Source of the DNA: Chitinophagaceae bacterium
GTDB lineage: Bacteria; Bacteroidota; Bacteroidia; Chitinophagales; Chitinophagaceae
Length of the DNA: 64,000 nucleotides
Assembly: GCA_016720825.1 (NCBI GenBank)
Contig: JADKJV010000011.1
Coordinates: 107,909-171,908 of the forward strand
Direction of reading: 5' to 3'
Part shown: piece after piece, positions 1 through 9,630 of the stretch
Layout of the letters: each line of letters starts with the position of its first letter
Position numbering within the stretch: the first letter of the stretch is position 1
Notes under the pieces: model-generated
What the model was told of the DNA's origin: nothing
What the model saw: the letters and a program-made list of their open reading frames with translations, nothing else
The model's database searches: none
Program-made: the position numbers and the translations under genes

Positions 1-164
1 AAGGTTACCTCACGATTAACAAGTCAGAGATTGCTGATCTCAAAACAGAAAAATCCTTCCTGGCTAAAAAAATGCTGCTGACATTAACGGATGGCTCCGT
101 GCATACATTTAATTACGGTGCATTGAGTATTGATAAACTGGTGAAGGCGGTGGAACAGCGTTAA
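1..164 (+). CDS. C-terminal fragment of a PH-like domain protein (partial)
   Basis: An open frame enters from the left edge (first full codon at 3) and stops at TAA 162-164, giving 53 residues. The fragment alternates hydrophobic strands with a turn (LTLTDGSVHTFNYG) and ends in an amphipathic helix (SIDKLVKAVEQR). This beta-strand plus C-terminal helix pattern is what the end of a bacterial PH/GRAM-like domain looks like, but so little is visible that the family is a guess. It is convergent with yebC and ends 2 bases from its stop. No start or signal peptide can be judged. Confidence 0.55.
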   Translation, partial: GYLTINKSEIADLKTEKSFLAKKMLLTLTDGSVHTFNYGALSIDKLVKAVEQR

Positions 165-166
165 GC

Positions 167-889
167 TTATCCCATGTTGTGGAATACCTTCTGCACATCG
201 TCGTCCTGTTCCAGTTTTTCAATCAGCTTGCTCACATCAGCGGCCTGTTCATCATTCATGGGAACAGTAGTGGATGGGATCCATTCCAGTTCCGCACTGA
301 TGGGGGTGATGCCTTTATCTTCCAGTGCTTTTTGCATGTTGCCAAAATCGGCGAATGCGCAGCGTACCACTAAAATATCTTCTCCGTTTTCGCCACTGCC
401 TTCCCCGAGTTCTTCCAGTCCAAAGTCAATCAGTTCCAGTTCCAGGTCTTCCGCAGCCAGACCTTCGGGTTTGAGTTTGAATACACCCATTTTCTTGAAC
501 TGGAAGCTTACACTGCCGCTGTTACCCATCACACCCTGGCCTTTATTGAAGATGGACTTTACGTTGGCCACAGTCCTTACGTGGTTATCGGTTGCGGTTT
601 CAACCAGGATAGCCACACCATGGGGACCATAACCTTCATACAGGATCTCATCGTAGTTCACCAGTTCTTTACCCTGGGCTCTTTTGATAGCTGCTTCCAC
701 ACGGTCTTTAGGCATCCCCACACTGCGTGCGTTCTGGAAGCAACGGCGGAGGGCGGCGTTGGTGCCGGGATCAGGTCCGCCTGCTTTTACAGCGATAATG
801 ATCTCTTTACCAATACGTGTGAACTGTTTGGCCATGCGGTCCCAGCGGGCAAACATGGTTGACTTACGGACTTCAAAAATTCTTCCCAT
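167..889 (-). CDS. yebC: YebC/PmpR family DNA-binding regulator / translation factor
   Basis: A 240-aa protein of the YebC/PmpR/TACO1 family, usual length about 240-250 aa. The N-terminal helical part has the family signature ([20 protein letters not shown], then [12 protein letters not shown] and [13 protein letters not shown]). The middle holds the [10 protein letters not shown] segment and the acidic C-terminal domain ends in [15 protein letters not shown]. Members have been described as transcription regulators and, more recently, as factors relieving ribosome stalling at proline tracts; which applies here cannot be read from sequence. The family usually begins MAGH.., whereas this one begins [10 protein letters not shown], as many Bacteroidota members do. 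A -7 promoter element lies about 70 bases upstream. It is a cytoplasmic, single-gene unit. Confidence 0.93.
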   Translation of the reverse strand: MGRIFEVRKSTMFARWDRMAKQFTRIGKEIIIAVKAGGPDPGTNAALRRCFQNARSVGMPKDRVEAAIKRAQGKELVNYDEILYEGYGPHGVAILVETATDNHVRTVANVKSIFNKGQGVMGNSGSVSFQFKKMGVFKLKPEGLAAEDLELELIDFGLEELGEGSGENGEDILVVRCAFADFGNMQKALEDKGITPISAELEWIPSTTVPMNDEQAADVSKLIEKLEQDDDVQKVFHNMG

Positions 890-957
890 GGTATATTTCT
901 GTTATATTGAAACCGGTTGATTGAAAAGCCATCCCCGTGGCCGGGCTCAGGCGGCTG

Positions 958-965
958 CAAATTTA
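958..965 (-). promoter_or_regulatory. Bacteroidota -7 promoter element (TAAATTTG) of yebC
   Basis: Read on the minus strand the bases give TAAATTTG, a full match to the Bacteroidota sigma-A consensus TAnnTTTG, 68 bases before the yebC start codon. No convincing -33 TTTG is seen at the usual distance, so the call rests on the -7 box and its position. Confidence 0.4.
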
Positions 966-986
966 GTGTAATCAGGTTAAATGAAA

Positions 987-1018
987 AATGGCCCTGTAAT
1001 ACTGATTACAGGGCCATT
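987..1018 (-). terminator. Rho-independent terminator of the amino-acid permease
   Basis: A 14-bp perfect stem (AATGGCCCTGTAAT / ATTACAGGGCCATT) with loop ACTG. On the minus strand it is followed by a T-rich run (complement of 984-988). It lies 20 bases past the permease stop, so it should end that transcript before yebC. Confidence 0.8.
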
Positions 1019-1038
1019 GTTATAATAAGTATGTCAGT

Positions 1039-2754
1039 TTATACCAATGGTTCTTTTCTTCCCAGTTTTCTGCCGTAAACTCCAAGATGGATTACAGCAA
1101 AAGCCACAGAAATGTAAAGAAGCGTCCTGTCGGCACTGAAACCAATAGTGTATTGGTAAAGCAGACCGGCAACAACAAGCAGGGCGCAAAGGAGTAATCC
1201 GGTGATCCGGGCGATTTTCATTCCCTTCCTGTTATCAGTTCCATTACCCAGCTTACTGTTTTTGGCACCATAGACGAGGTAGATATCAAGTCCGATCAGC
1301 ATCCAAACCAGCAGGCGGATCCATGTATCCATCGGCAGGAACACCATCATGAATAAACAGGTGACGATTCCAAGTATGGGCACAAGCGGAACCATGGGGG
1401 TTTTGAAAGCACGGGGCAGATTAGGCATTTTATTACGCATAACCCAGATACCTATACAAACCAGGATGAATGCAAACAGGGTACCAATGCTTGTCATTTC
1501 ACCAACCACGCGGGCAGGGACAAATGCAGCAAAGGCACTTACAAACAACATGAAAAGGAAATTGTTTTTAGCCGGTGTTTGTGTTTTTGGGTTTACTGCA
1601 GAGAAGATTTTAGGAATCAAACCATCTTTACTCATACTGAAGAATACACGGCTTTGTCCCATTAACATAACCAGGATTACAGAAGAGTATCCAAAAAGAA
1701 TAGCAACAACAATTGCCCGGTTTAACCAGGGTTGGGCAGGTGTGATGTAAACCGTTTTTCCTGCTTCCTGGAATGAGAAAACGGTATGGTTAAGATCAGC
1801 AGGGTTTACAGTTGCTGCATCTACAACAGGCCCCATGTGATTAATGGCCACAGCTACAGGCGCAATACCATCTTTACCGGCAAAAGTGGTATAACTTGTA
1901 ACCCCGGTCATCACATGCGCAAAAAGGATATATAAAATAGTACAGATCAGCAATGATCGTACGATGCCAATAGGCATATCCCTTTTAGGATTCTTGGCTT
2001 CCTGTGCAGCAGTGCTTACGGCATCAAAGCCGATATAAGCAAAGAACACAATCGCGGCTGCCCGGATAATGCCGCTGAAACCAAAACTTCCGAAATTGCC
2101 TGTATTGTCAGGAATATATGGATGGTAATTGCTGTTATTGATATATTTCCAGCCAAGGAAGATGAACGTAAGTACAACAGCGATTTTTATGGCCACGATA
2201 ATCGAGTTAACTGTGGCACTTTCTTTTGTACCCTTGATCAGCAGTAAGCTCATCAGTACAATAATAAATACAGCAGGTAAGTTGATCACCCCGCCGTCCC
2301 ATGGCCCGGCAGTCAGTTCAACAGGCAGGTGAATGCCAAATCCTTCCAGGAATTTACCGAGATAACGGCTCCAGCTGATACCCACCGTTGCCGCACCAAC
2401 CGCATATTCAAGTACAAGATCCCAGCCGATAATCCAGGCGATAAATTCGCCCATGGTAGCATAGGAATAAGTATAAGCACTTCCTGCAACAGGAATCATG
2501 GAAGCAAATTCAGCGTAGCAAAGTCCGGCAAATAAGCAACCGAGACCAGCAACAACAAATGAAATAGTGATAGCAGGGCCTGCATGATTGGCAGCAGCCA
2601 TACCAGTAATGGAAAATAGTCCGGCACCTATAATAGCGCCAATCCCCAGTGCAATCAAACCGCCTGCACCCAGGGTTCTTTTCAAAGTATGGGTTCCGGA
2701 GTCGGCAGCTTCATTTAATAAAGCGTCCATGGGTTTCCTGACAAATAAACTCAT
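1039..2754 (-). CDS. APC superfamily amino-acid permease
   Basis: A 571-aa integral membrane protein with about 14 hydrophobic segments, matching the cationic amino acid transporter (CAT/YfnA-like) branch of the APC superfamily. The first helix carries the typical glycine-rich substrate loop (GIGAIIGAGLF, about residues 36-46) and the sixth region has the AYIGFDAVSTAAQEAKNP motif with conserved Phe/Asp. The cytoplasmic stretch PKRDMPIGI follows it. It probably imports amino acids by proton symport or exchange; the substrate is not readable. A periplasmic loop between the later helices (about residues 285-340) is longer than usual. It is transcribed alone, with a strong terminator downstream. 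Confidence 0.9.
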   Translation of the reverse strand: MSLFVRKPMDALLNEAADSGTHTLKRTLGAGGLIALGIGAIIGAGLFSITGMAAANHAGPAITISFVVAGLGCLFAGLCYAEFASMIPVAGSAYTYSYATMGEFIAWIIGWDLVLEYAVGAATVGISWSRYLGKFLEGFGIHLPVELTAGPWDGGVINLPAVFIIVLMSLLLIKGTKESATVNSIIVAIKIAVVLTFIFLGWKYINNSNYHPYIPDNTGNFGSFGFSGIIRAAAIVFFAYIGFDAVSTAAQEAKNPKRDMPIGIVRSLLICTILYILFAHVMTGVTSYTTFAGKDGIAPVAVAINHMGPVVDAATVNPADLNHTVFSFQEAGKTVYITPAQPWLNRAIVVAILFGYSSVILVMLMGQSRVFFSMSKDGLIPKIFSAVNPKTQTPAKNNFLFMLFVSAFAAFVPARVVGEMTSIGTLFAFILVCIGIWVMRNKMPNLPRAFKTPMVPLVPILGIVTCLFMMVFLPMDTWIRLLVWMLIGLDIYLVYGAKNSKLGNGTDNRKGMKIARITGLLLCALLVVAGLLYQYTIGFSADRTLLYISVAFAVIHLGVYGRKLGRKEPLV

Positions 2755-2921
2755 AATTCGCTGGTTATATTTTTAATACAATGGTTAAACGCCTAAAATA
2801 AAGAATAATTCAGTGAATTCAGCCAAATCTTTTACACGGACGGCTCATTCCCACTATAAAAAGTTTTGGGTGTGGCTATTTTTCCGATTTTCGGACATCT
2901 TTAGCTGATAATAAGCGCTGT

Positions 2922-4469
2922 ATGAAAGGAAACCGTCTTACCATTTTTATTATTGCCGCCATGATACTGGGTATAGGAACCGGTTTTCTCATGAATAAGT
3001 ATGGCAACGGCAAGTTTATTAATTATGCACCTGCAAAAGATTATACCGGCAACGATTCAATTTCATTTAATATATCAGGGGTTTCGGTTTACCAGCAAAT
3101 CCTGGTAGTAAAAGATTCTGCATCTTATAAGTTGAAAAAAGACAGCGCAGCCGGAAAGTGCTGGTTAGTCGTTTCCAATACAAATAGTAAATATATTCCA
3201 CTGCAGATACTGGCAAATAGTGGTTTGTTACAGGGAATTGATAAACCTTCGAAACATGGTGCCGCATCAATAACTGCCATTCAGAATTTTTCTGATAACA
3301 TAAAACTGCTGACCACCATTTTTTTGAGGCTGGTACAAATGATAATTGCACCCCTGGTATTCTGCACACTTGTTGTCGGCATAGCTAAATTGGGGGATCT
3401 TAAAACAGTTGGCCGGGTGGGCGGGAAAGCACTTCTCTGGTTTGTGAGTGCTTCATTGATCAGCCTTTTGCTGGGTCTTGTTCTTGTTAATTTCTTCAAG
3501 CCCGGCAGCGCCATTGACCTGAGTGTGGCCGATACCGCCGGGGCAAAAGACCTCATTGGGAAAACACAGGAGTTCTCTCTCACCAAATTTGTGGAACATG
3601 TTTTTCCAAAGAGTGTTTTCGACGCAATGGCGAATAATGAAATCCTTCAGATTGTCATCTTCAGTATTTTCTTTGGTGTTGCCGCAACCGCACTTCATGA
3701 CTTTTCCAAACCGGTGATCAAAGCACTTGATGCAGCTTCCCATATTATTTTAAAAATGGTGGGTTATGTGATGAACTTTGCACCGCTGGGTGTATTTGGT
3801 GCAATCGCTGCCGTTATCGCAGTAAAAGGACTGAAAGTGTTCAGCTTTTATGGCCAGTATCTTTTCTTTTTCGTCATCGGTATTGCATTGCTTTGGGCCA
3901 TCCTGCTGGGGGCGGGTTTACTCATCCTGCGTAACCGCCTTCCTGTATTGTTAAAAAGAATTGCTCAACCTCTCCTCATTGCCTTCAGTACTACCAGCAG
4001 TGAAGCGGTATTCCCCAAACTCACGGAGGAACTGGAGCGATTTGGCTGTAAGGATAAAATTGTGGCTTTTGTTTTACCCCTCGGTTATTCATTTAACCTG
4101 GATGGAAGCATGATGTACATGACCTTTGCCAGTGTAGCCATCGCCCAGGCCTACGGTATCCAGATGGATATCGGCACACAGCTGACTATGCTCCTGGTGC
4201 TGATGCTGACCAGTAAAGGAATTGCCGGTGTGCCACGTGCATCTTTAGTGGTGGTTACTGCAACCTGTGCCATGTTTAAAATCCCTCCCGAAGGGATTGC
4301 CCTGATTTTACCGATTGATCACTTCTGTGATATGTTCCGCACAGCCACCAACGTAATTGGTAATGCACTCGCCACATCAGCCGTCAGCAAATGGGAAGGC
4401 GAACTGGCACATGCGCCACATCGCCATCACGAAGATGGACATCATCATGATCATTCTCCTCATTCCTAA
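2922..4469 (+). CDS. Dicarboxylate/amino acid:cation symporter (DAACS/GltP-DctA family) with long loop and His-rich tail
   Basis: A 515-aa member of the sodium/proton:glutamate-dicarboxylate symporter family. Diagnostic motifs are a serine-rich re-entrant loop (AFSTTSSEAVFPKL), FNLDGSMMYM, the second re-entrant loop TSKGIAGVPRASLVVV and the substrate-binding FRTATNVIGNA near the C-terminus. Family members are about 420-440 aa. The excess is an extra polar region of roughly 85 residues between the first and second membrane helices (residues about 28-115), probably periplasmic, and a C-terminal histidine-rich tail (HAPHRHHEDGHHHDHS). It heads a co-directional run with DedA, MFS and GT9 genes 10-16 bases apart, so probably one operon. 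Confidence 0.9.
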   Translation: MKGNRLTIFIIAAMILGIGTGFLMNKYGNGKFINYAPAKDYTGNDSISFNISGVSVYQQILVVKDSASYKLKKDSAAGKCWLVVSNTNSKYIPLQILANSGLLQGIDKPSKHGAASITAIQNFSDNIKLLTTIFLRLVQMIIAPLVFCTLVVGIAKLGDLKTVGRVGGKALLWFVSASLISLLLGLVLVNFFKPGSAIDLSVADTAGAKDLIGKTQEFSLTKFVEHVFPKSVFDAMANNEILQIVIFSIFFGVAATALHDFSKPVIKALDAASHIILKMVGYVMNFAPLGVFGAIAAVIAVKGLKVFSFYGQYLFFFVIGIALLWAILLGAGLLILRNRLPVLLKRIAQPLLIAFSTTSSEAVFPKLTEELERFGCKDKIVAFVLPLGYSFNLDGSMMYMTFASVAIAQAYGIQMDIGTQLTMLLVLMLTSKGIAGVPRASLVVVTATCAMFKIPPEGIALILPIDHFCDMFRTATNVIGNALATSAVSKWEGELAHAPHRHHEDGHHHDHSPHS

Positions 4470-4484
4470 ATACCCGGATAAACT

Positions 4485-5216
4485 ATGTTCTTACTCGATG
4501 CCTTTCACTGGAGTCAGCTATTTCAACCTCAATGGTATATCACACACGGTGGTTTATGGCTGCTGCTTTTTGTAGTATTTGCTGAAACAGGATTGTTTGT
4601 AGGTTTTTTCCTGCCTGGTGATTCTTTATTATTTGTTGGCGGTATTTATGCTCATCAGTTTGATAATGGTGAACCCGGTCTTGCCCACCAGTTTTTAAAA
4701 CTACTGCAGATGGGTGGCATACAAAACGAATGGGTTGATCTGCTGGTTTTAATCGGATTGATTTCAGCATGCGGTATTCTGGGAAATACAGTGGGGTACT
4801 GGACCGGCCGGAAAGTGGGTCCGGCCATGTATCACTGGAAAGACCGGCTGCTGTTCAAAAAAAGATACCTCCACCAGGCACATGATTTTTACGAAAAACA
4901 CGGCGGTGGTGCCATCATCGTTGCCAGGTTCCTTCCGTTCATCCGCACCTTCGCGCCTATCGTGGCGGGGATTGTGAAAATGGACAGGGCTAAATTCCAT
5001 TTCTTTAATATCATCGGCTGTGTGGCCTGGGTATTTACCATGGTACTCGCCGGTTACTTCCTGCAGAAATGGATTTTACAGCAATTCGGATTTGACCTGA
5101 AAGACCACCTGGAAATAATTGTACTGGGTATCGTACTCGTTACCACGGCACCGGTGATCATCAAAATCATCCAGAACAACCGGAAGAAAAAACACGAAGC
5201 AAAAAAAACCGAATAA
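4485..5216 (+). CDS. DedA/VTT family membrane protein
   Basis: A 243-aa protein with four to five hydrophobic segments. The DedA/VTT core is clear: an acidic membrane start (FAETGLFVGFFLPGDSLLF), then the conserved arginine-containing motif ARFLPFIRTFAPIVAGI about residue 145. DedA proteins act in lipid and envelope homeostasis and some are undecaprenyl-phosphate or phosphatidylethanolamine flippases; the lipid handled here is not known. The C-terminal end is a lysine-rich cytoplasmic tail. It starts 15 bases after the symporter stop and ends 10 bases before the MFS start, which suggests co-transcription. Confidence 0.9.
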   Translation: MFLLDAFHWSQLFQPQWYITHGGLWLLLFVVFAETGLFVGFFLPGDSLLFVGGIYAHQFDNGEPGLAHQFLKLLQMGGIQNEWVDLLVLIGLISACGILGNTVGYWTGRKVGPAMYHWKDRLLFKKRYLHQAHDFYEKHGGGAIIVARFLPFIRTFAPIVAGIVKMDRAKFHFFNIIGCVAWVFTMVLAGYFLQKWILQQFGFDLKDHLEIIVLGIVLVTTAPVIIKIIQNNRKKKHEAKKTE

Positions 5217-5226
5217 CGCCTGAGCT

Positions 5227-6477
5227 ATGAACCAGCCAAAACCTGTTTCAGTACTCAATATCACCGTCATCGTGGCGGCACTGGGTTATTTCGTGGATAT
5301 CTACGACCTGCTGCTGTTCACCATCGTGAAGAAGGAAAGCATGCTTGGGGTAGGTGCCACGATGGAAACCATGCTGGTTGACAGCACAAAGGTGATCAAC
5401 TGGCAGATGTACGGATTACTCATCGGCGGTATCGCCTGGGGAATCATGGGCGATAAAAAAGGCAGGCTGTCTGTCCTGTTTGGTTCAATCATTTTATACT
5501 CTGTTGCCAATTTCTTTACCTCATACGTACATACCGTTGAGCAATATGCTTACGCACGTTTTGCAGCGGGTCTCGGACTGGCTGGTGAACTCGGTGCCGG
5601 TATTACACTGGTGAGTGAACTGATGCCCAAAACCAAAAGGGGGATAGGTACATCCATGGTGGCCGGTATCGGTCTCAGTGGGGCAGTGGTGGCATATTTC
5701 ACCTATCAGTTTACGGATGACTGGAGACTCTGTTATAAAATCGGCGGCTTCCTGGGTATTGCATTGCTGCTGCTCCGGATCAGCGTGGCGGAATCCGGTA
5801 TGTTTAAACAGGTGAAACAAACACAGGTCAGCCGCGGTAATTTCCTGATGTTTTTTACCAATGTAAAACGGTTTAAAAAATACATCCTCGCGATATTGAT
5901 TGGCCTGCCTACCTGGTATGTGATCGGTATACTCGTGAACCAGAGCGATAAATTCGGCAACAAACTGTATGGCAGCTCCACCATTGATTCGGGCCGCTCC
6001 ATCATGTTTGCGTATGCCGCTATTGCAATCGGTGATATTGCCGTGGGATTTGTGTGCCAGTATTTCAAAAGCCGCAAGAAAGGATTGTTCCTGTATTACA
6101 TGCTGTGTATCGCTTCCCTGGTTTTATTCTTCAGCAATTTCAATAACAGCGATGCCCGGATGTATTTCTGTTGCGCACTTTTGGGATTCAGTACCGGGTT
6201 CTGGGCGATCTTCATCACGATGGGCGCCGAACAGTTTGGTACTAACCTGCGGGCCACGGCTGCCACTACGATTCCGAATATGGTCCGGGGTGCCTTGCCG
6301 CTGATCAACCTGCTTTTCCTGAATTTGCTCCAGCGCAAAATGGAATACCCGCTGATCCAGGCTGGCATCATCACCGGTATTGTGGTTATGGTAATCACTT
6401 TAATAGCTTTTTATTTCACGGAAGAAACTTATCACAAAGACCTCGACTATCTTGAATCGGAAGAAGTATTACCTTAG
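5227..6477 (+). CDS. MFS transporter (sugar/metabolite porter type)
   Basis: A 416-aa major facilitator with about 12 hydrophobic segments. Between TM2 and TM3 it has the MFS signature form GDKKGRLSVLFGS, and an acidic motif GLAGELGAGITLVSELMP in TM4-5. This arrangement resembles the metabolite:H+ symporter / sugar porter families (ProP, ShiA-like). The substrate cannot be named. It lies in the third position of the symporter-DedA-MFS-GT9 cluster, with 10 bases before it and 14 after it. Confidence 0.88.
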   Translation: MNQPKPVSVLNITVIVAALGYFVDIYDLLLFTIVKKESMLGVGATMETMLVDSTKVINWQMYGLLIGGIAWGIMGDKKGRLSVLFGSIILYSVANFFTSYVHTVEQYAYARFAAGLGLAGELGAGITLVSELMPKTKRGIGTSMVAGIGLSGAVVAYFTYQFTDDWRLCYKIGGFLGIALLLLRISVAESGMFKQVKQTQVSRGNFLMFFTNVKRFKKYILAILIGLPTWYVIGILVNQSDKFGNKLYGSSTIDSGRSIMFAYAAIAIGDIAVGFVCQYFKSRKKGLFLYYMLCIASLVLFFSNFNNSDARMYFCCALLGFSTGFWAIFITMGAEQFGTNLRATAATTIPNMVRGALPLINLLFLNLLQRKMEYPLIQAGIITGIVVMVITLIAFYFTEETYHKDLDYLESEEVLP

Positions 6478-6491
6478 CCTTACTCAAGCGC

Positions 6492-7515
6492 ATGAAATTC
6501 CTCATCATCCGTTTTTCATCTATTGGTGATATTGTACTCACCACCCCGGTAATCCGCTGCCTGAAAAAACAGGTGCCGGATGCAGAAGTGCATTTCCTCA
6601 CCCGGGCCGCTTTCCTGCCGGTGGTACAGCACAATCCTTACCTGGATAAGATCCATGTACTCGCCCACAGCTGGGAACTGATGATTGAAGAACTGGTTAC
6701 AGAGGATTACGATTATATCATTGACCTGCACCATAACACTAAGACTTTCCGGGTGAAGAAGACGCTGAAGAAAAAATCTTTTTCTTTTTATAAGCTGAAT
6801 ATTGAAAAATACATTTACACAAGCCTCAAACTGAATTTCCTCCCCAAAAAACATATCGTTGATCGCTATCTCGATACTGTGAAATCATTTGGGGTAACCA
6901 ATGATGGTGCAGGACTGGATTATTTTATTTCCAAACAGGAAGAAACCAAACGCGAGGACCTGCCGGGCTCGCATTATGCCGGTTACATTGCCTGCGTGAT
7001 CGGTGCGGCACTCGGTACCAAGCAATGGCCGGTGGCGAAATGGAAAAGAGTTCTGCCAGAAAATGAATCATCCCATTGTTTTGCTCGGCGGACCTGAAGA
7101 TGCGGCCCGTGGAAATGAAATTGCTGCCGTGGATGATATCAAAGTGTATAATGCCTGCGGTAAATTCAGCATCAATGAAAGTGCTGACCTGGTGCGGAAA
7201 GCCAAACTGGTTATAACAAATGATACCGGGCTGATGCATATCGCAGCGGCGTATAAGCGGCCTGTGATTTCCCTCTGGGGGAATACCGTGCCTTCTTTCG
7301 GCATGTATCCTTATTATGGCAACCGCTCACCGGTTAATCCATTTGAAAAAACATTTCAGCAGGGAATGCCGTTGTTTGATATCCTGCAGGTGAACAAACT
7401 GTGGTGCCGGCCCTGTTCCAAAATCGGTTACAAAAAATGCCCGCTCGGGCATTTCAAATGCATGAATAAAATCAATGCGGAAGAAGTGATCACAAAAGTA
7501 AACGCCCGGTTATAA
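6492..7515 (+). CDS. Glycosyltransferase family 9 (heptosyltransferase-like), one-base frameshift
   Basis: Reads as a 340-aa GT9 protein once one base is removed. The N-terminal frame has the family start (MKFLIIRFSSIGDIVLTTPV) and runs to ..QWPVAKWK. The C-terminal frame resumes with EFCQKMNHPIVLLGGPEDAARG and contains the acceptor/donor motif ITNDTGLMHIAAAYKRPVISLWG. The switch falls in AAAA at 7044-7047, where AAA would keep the frame. GT9 enzymes add heptose or a related sugar to lipopolysaccharide core in the cytoplasm. A conserved four-Cys region (WCRPCSKIGYKKCPLGHFKC) lies near the end. Left uncorrected, the gene would read as two fragments, 6492-7097 and 7003-7515. A sequencing indel is more likely than a real pseudogene because both halves are well preserved. 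Confidence 0.88.
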
Positions 7516-7518
7516 TTT

Positions 7519-8609
7519 TTATTCTGTAAAATCAGCATGGGTAGCCAGTATCAGGTCAAGCGAAGTCTGGTTGAAAGAAGCCCTGCTTCTGAATTTTTTG
7601 ATCAGGGGCCTGGCTTTGTCATACTCTTTTACCTGTAAATGCGTAGCGATCAGTTCAACCAGCCCTCTTCAAAGTCAGGCATGGTCTTCATCAGCTTTTC
7701 GAGTGATTCAATGCCTTTCGGCTGGTCATCCATGAGGTTAAAACACAGGTAACGGTAATAATCCAGCATGGGGTCTGTGTTAATTTGTTTATCCAGGGCA
7801 TTGACGGCTTCCAGGGCCTTGTCGTATTCTTTATGCATGATGTATCCGTCAATCATCAGCAGATTCATATTGGGTTCATTCGGGTAAAGACCCTGGTATT
7901 CTTTCAGCGCCTTGTCGTACTGCTCCATCTCCAGGCCAGAGCAGATTTCAATATGGACAATCTGCATGGCACGTATATTCTTTACACTCACAGGCATCTG
8001 TTCGTATAAGTCCAGCGCTTCCTGGTATTTCTCCTGTGTAATCAGCGTGCGGATTTCCGGCATCCGGCGTACCCATTCATCATCTGCTGAAATCCCGCTG
8101 TTCTTGTCCATCATGCCTTTCATCTGTACAAAAACACCGTGCAGGGTTTCTGACAGTAACTGCCCCGTCGTGTAAACAAAGATGTCTGCAATTTTCACTT
8201 CTTCACCCATGTGTATCAGTTCCAGATCATGATAGTTCAGGCTGCCATTATCATACAGGCGGAAAACCAAATGCTGGTTACCATCTTTTTCATATTGTTT
8301 AACGAGTGAATAAGTCCCTTTCTCCGTCAGGCTTTTGTTGATATTATCGCCCATCTGCATGCCTCTTTCCATGCCTTTCCGGAAACTGCGTGAATCGCCG
8401 GATTCAGGGAAATCAGCCCTTTTGAGCATTTCTTTTTTATCGATTGCTTCATTGAAAAATGCAGCTTCCCTTTTCCTGACTGATACTTCCAGTTTGGTGG
8501 CAAATTCTTTGGCTTCTTCTTTGGTAACAGGTTTGGGCGGGGATGTTTTACAGGAATAGCTGATCGTGAGCAGCAGTAAAGCCATCATCCGGAATGTATT
8601 GAAACGCAT
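7519..8609 (-). CDS. TPR-type lipoprotein, one-base frameshift near the 3' end
   Basis: The N-terminus is a lipoprotein signal (MALLLLTISYSC, Cys about residue 20), followed by a helical domain and then tetratricopeptide-like repeats (IRTLITQEKYQEALDLYEQM; YDKALKEYQGLYPNEPN; YDKALEAVNALDKQ). The uninterrupted frame stops at 7650, but adding one G to GGG at 7663-7665 lets the reading continue as GLVELIATHLQVKEYDKARP and so on, a further TPR, to TAA 7519-7521. The corrected product is about 363 aa. It ends 3 bases from the convergent GT9 stop. Function unknown; likely anchored to a membrane facing the periplasm. Confidence 0.78.
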
Positions 8610-8693
8610 GAACAGGGGTTTAAGGAATGAAGGTAAATCCCAAAAAGGGATTTTTCCGGTTTTACAGCCGGAATTAGTAGCTTTTCAATAAAA

Positions 8694-9626
8694 ATGCGCA
8701 ACCGGGTTTTCATATTTCTTTTGATGTCTGGTATTTCACTGGCTGGTTTCGCCCAGCAGATTGATTCTTTCCATATTTACAGCGATATTAAAATCACAAT
8801 TGACCGGCCGGCACAACTGGATCTTTCCCGCAAAACAACCGTCATTTATTTTGCTTTGCCCAACGGGAATACAACAGCGCAGACAATGGGTAAGAAAATG
8901 GCGCCGGGTGATGACTGGCATTATGATATACAACATATCCGTGCACAAACAGCTTTCATCAGGCATTTACTCAAACGGCAGAACATCGTTGTTGTTTACT
9001 GGGAGAACAGTTACAAAAGCTGGCCTTCCTGGAAACAAAAGCATGCTGACTTCAGGGTGCTTATCCCTAAACTGGTTGATTCTGTGTTTGGATTATTCCC
9101 AGGTAAGCAAACAGCACTCTATCTCAACGGCCACAGCGGCGGCGGCAGTTTTATTTTTGGTTACCTCGCCGGTGTCGGGAAAATCCCGGCTCATGTAAAA
9201 CGAATCAGTTTTATTGACAGTAATTACGGGTATGACAGTACATATCTCCCGGTCATCCGTGACTGGTTAAAGGGAAATAAAAAATCAGTGCTTACGCTGT
9301 TTGCTTATAACGACAGTGTGGCTTTGTATAATGGCAAACGCGTGGTGTCTGATACGGGAGGCACCTGGTACCGTGGACATAAAATGCAGCGGGATTTATC
9401 AGCTTCTTTCCGGTTATTCAGGGAAGTGAAAGACAGTTTTGAGTTTTTTACTTCGACAGATGTGCGCATCCAGTTTTATTTTAAATTCAACCTGAATCAG
9501 GGTATCTATCATACCCAGCAGGTGGAACTGAATGGTTTTATCCATTCCGTTTTATGTGGTACCCGGTTTACGAATATGGGATACCGGTATTATGGCCCCA
9601 GGGCTTATCAAGAATATATCGAATAA
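8694..9626 (+). CDS. Secreted alpha/beta-hydrolase-like protein
   Basis: A 310-aa protein with a Sec signal peptide (MRNRVFIFLLMSGISLAGFAQ). A nucleophile-elbow-like motif GHSGGG (about residues 145-150) follows a hydrophobic strand (TALYLN), as in alpha/beta hydrolases, and the preceding text FALPNGNTTAQTMGK resembles a beta-strand oxyanion region. An Asp-containing strand (FIDSNYGYD) comes later. I do not recognise the subfamily; a periplasmic esterase, lipase or peptidase-like activity is inference. It is divergent from the TPR lipoprotein with an 84-base gap that holds a short AATCCC/GGGATT palindrome. Confidence 0.75.
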   Translation: MRNRVFIFLLMSGISLAGFAQQIDSFHIYSDIKITIDRPAQLDLSRKTTVIYFALPNGNTTAQTMGKKMAPGDDWHYDIQHIRAQTAFIRHLLKRQNIVVVYWENSYKSWPSWKQKHADFRVLIPKLVDSVFGLFPGKQTALYLNGHSGGGSFIFGYLAGVGKIPAHVKRISFIDSNYGYDSTYLPVIRDWLKGNKKSVLTLFAYNDSVALYNGKRVVSDTGGTWYRGHKMQRDLSASFRLFREVKDSFEFFTSTDVRIQFYFKFNLNQGIYHTQQVELNGFIHSVLCGTRFTNMGYRYYGPRAYQEYIE

Positions 9627-9630
9627 TCCA

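Noticed and set aside
174..632. 152-aa plus-strand frame opposite yebC
   Set aside because: Ser/Leu/Pro-rich antisense shadow of the minus-strand yebC gene.
7044..7047. Programmed ribosomal frameshifting in the GT9 gene
   Set aside because: The site is AAAA with no slippery heptamer-stem combination seen, and similar one-base indels recur in five unrelated genes; an assembly error fits better.
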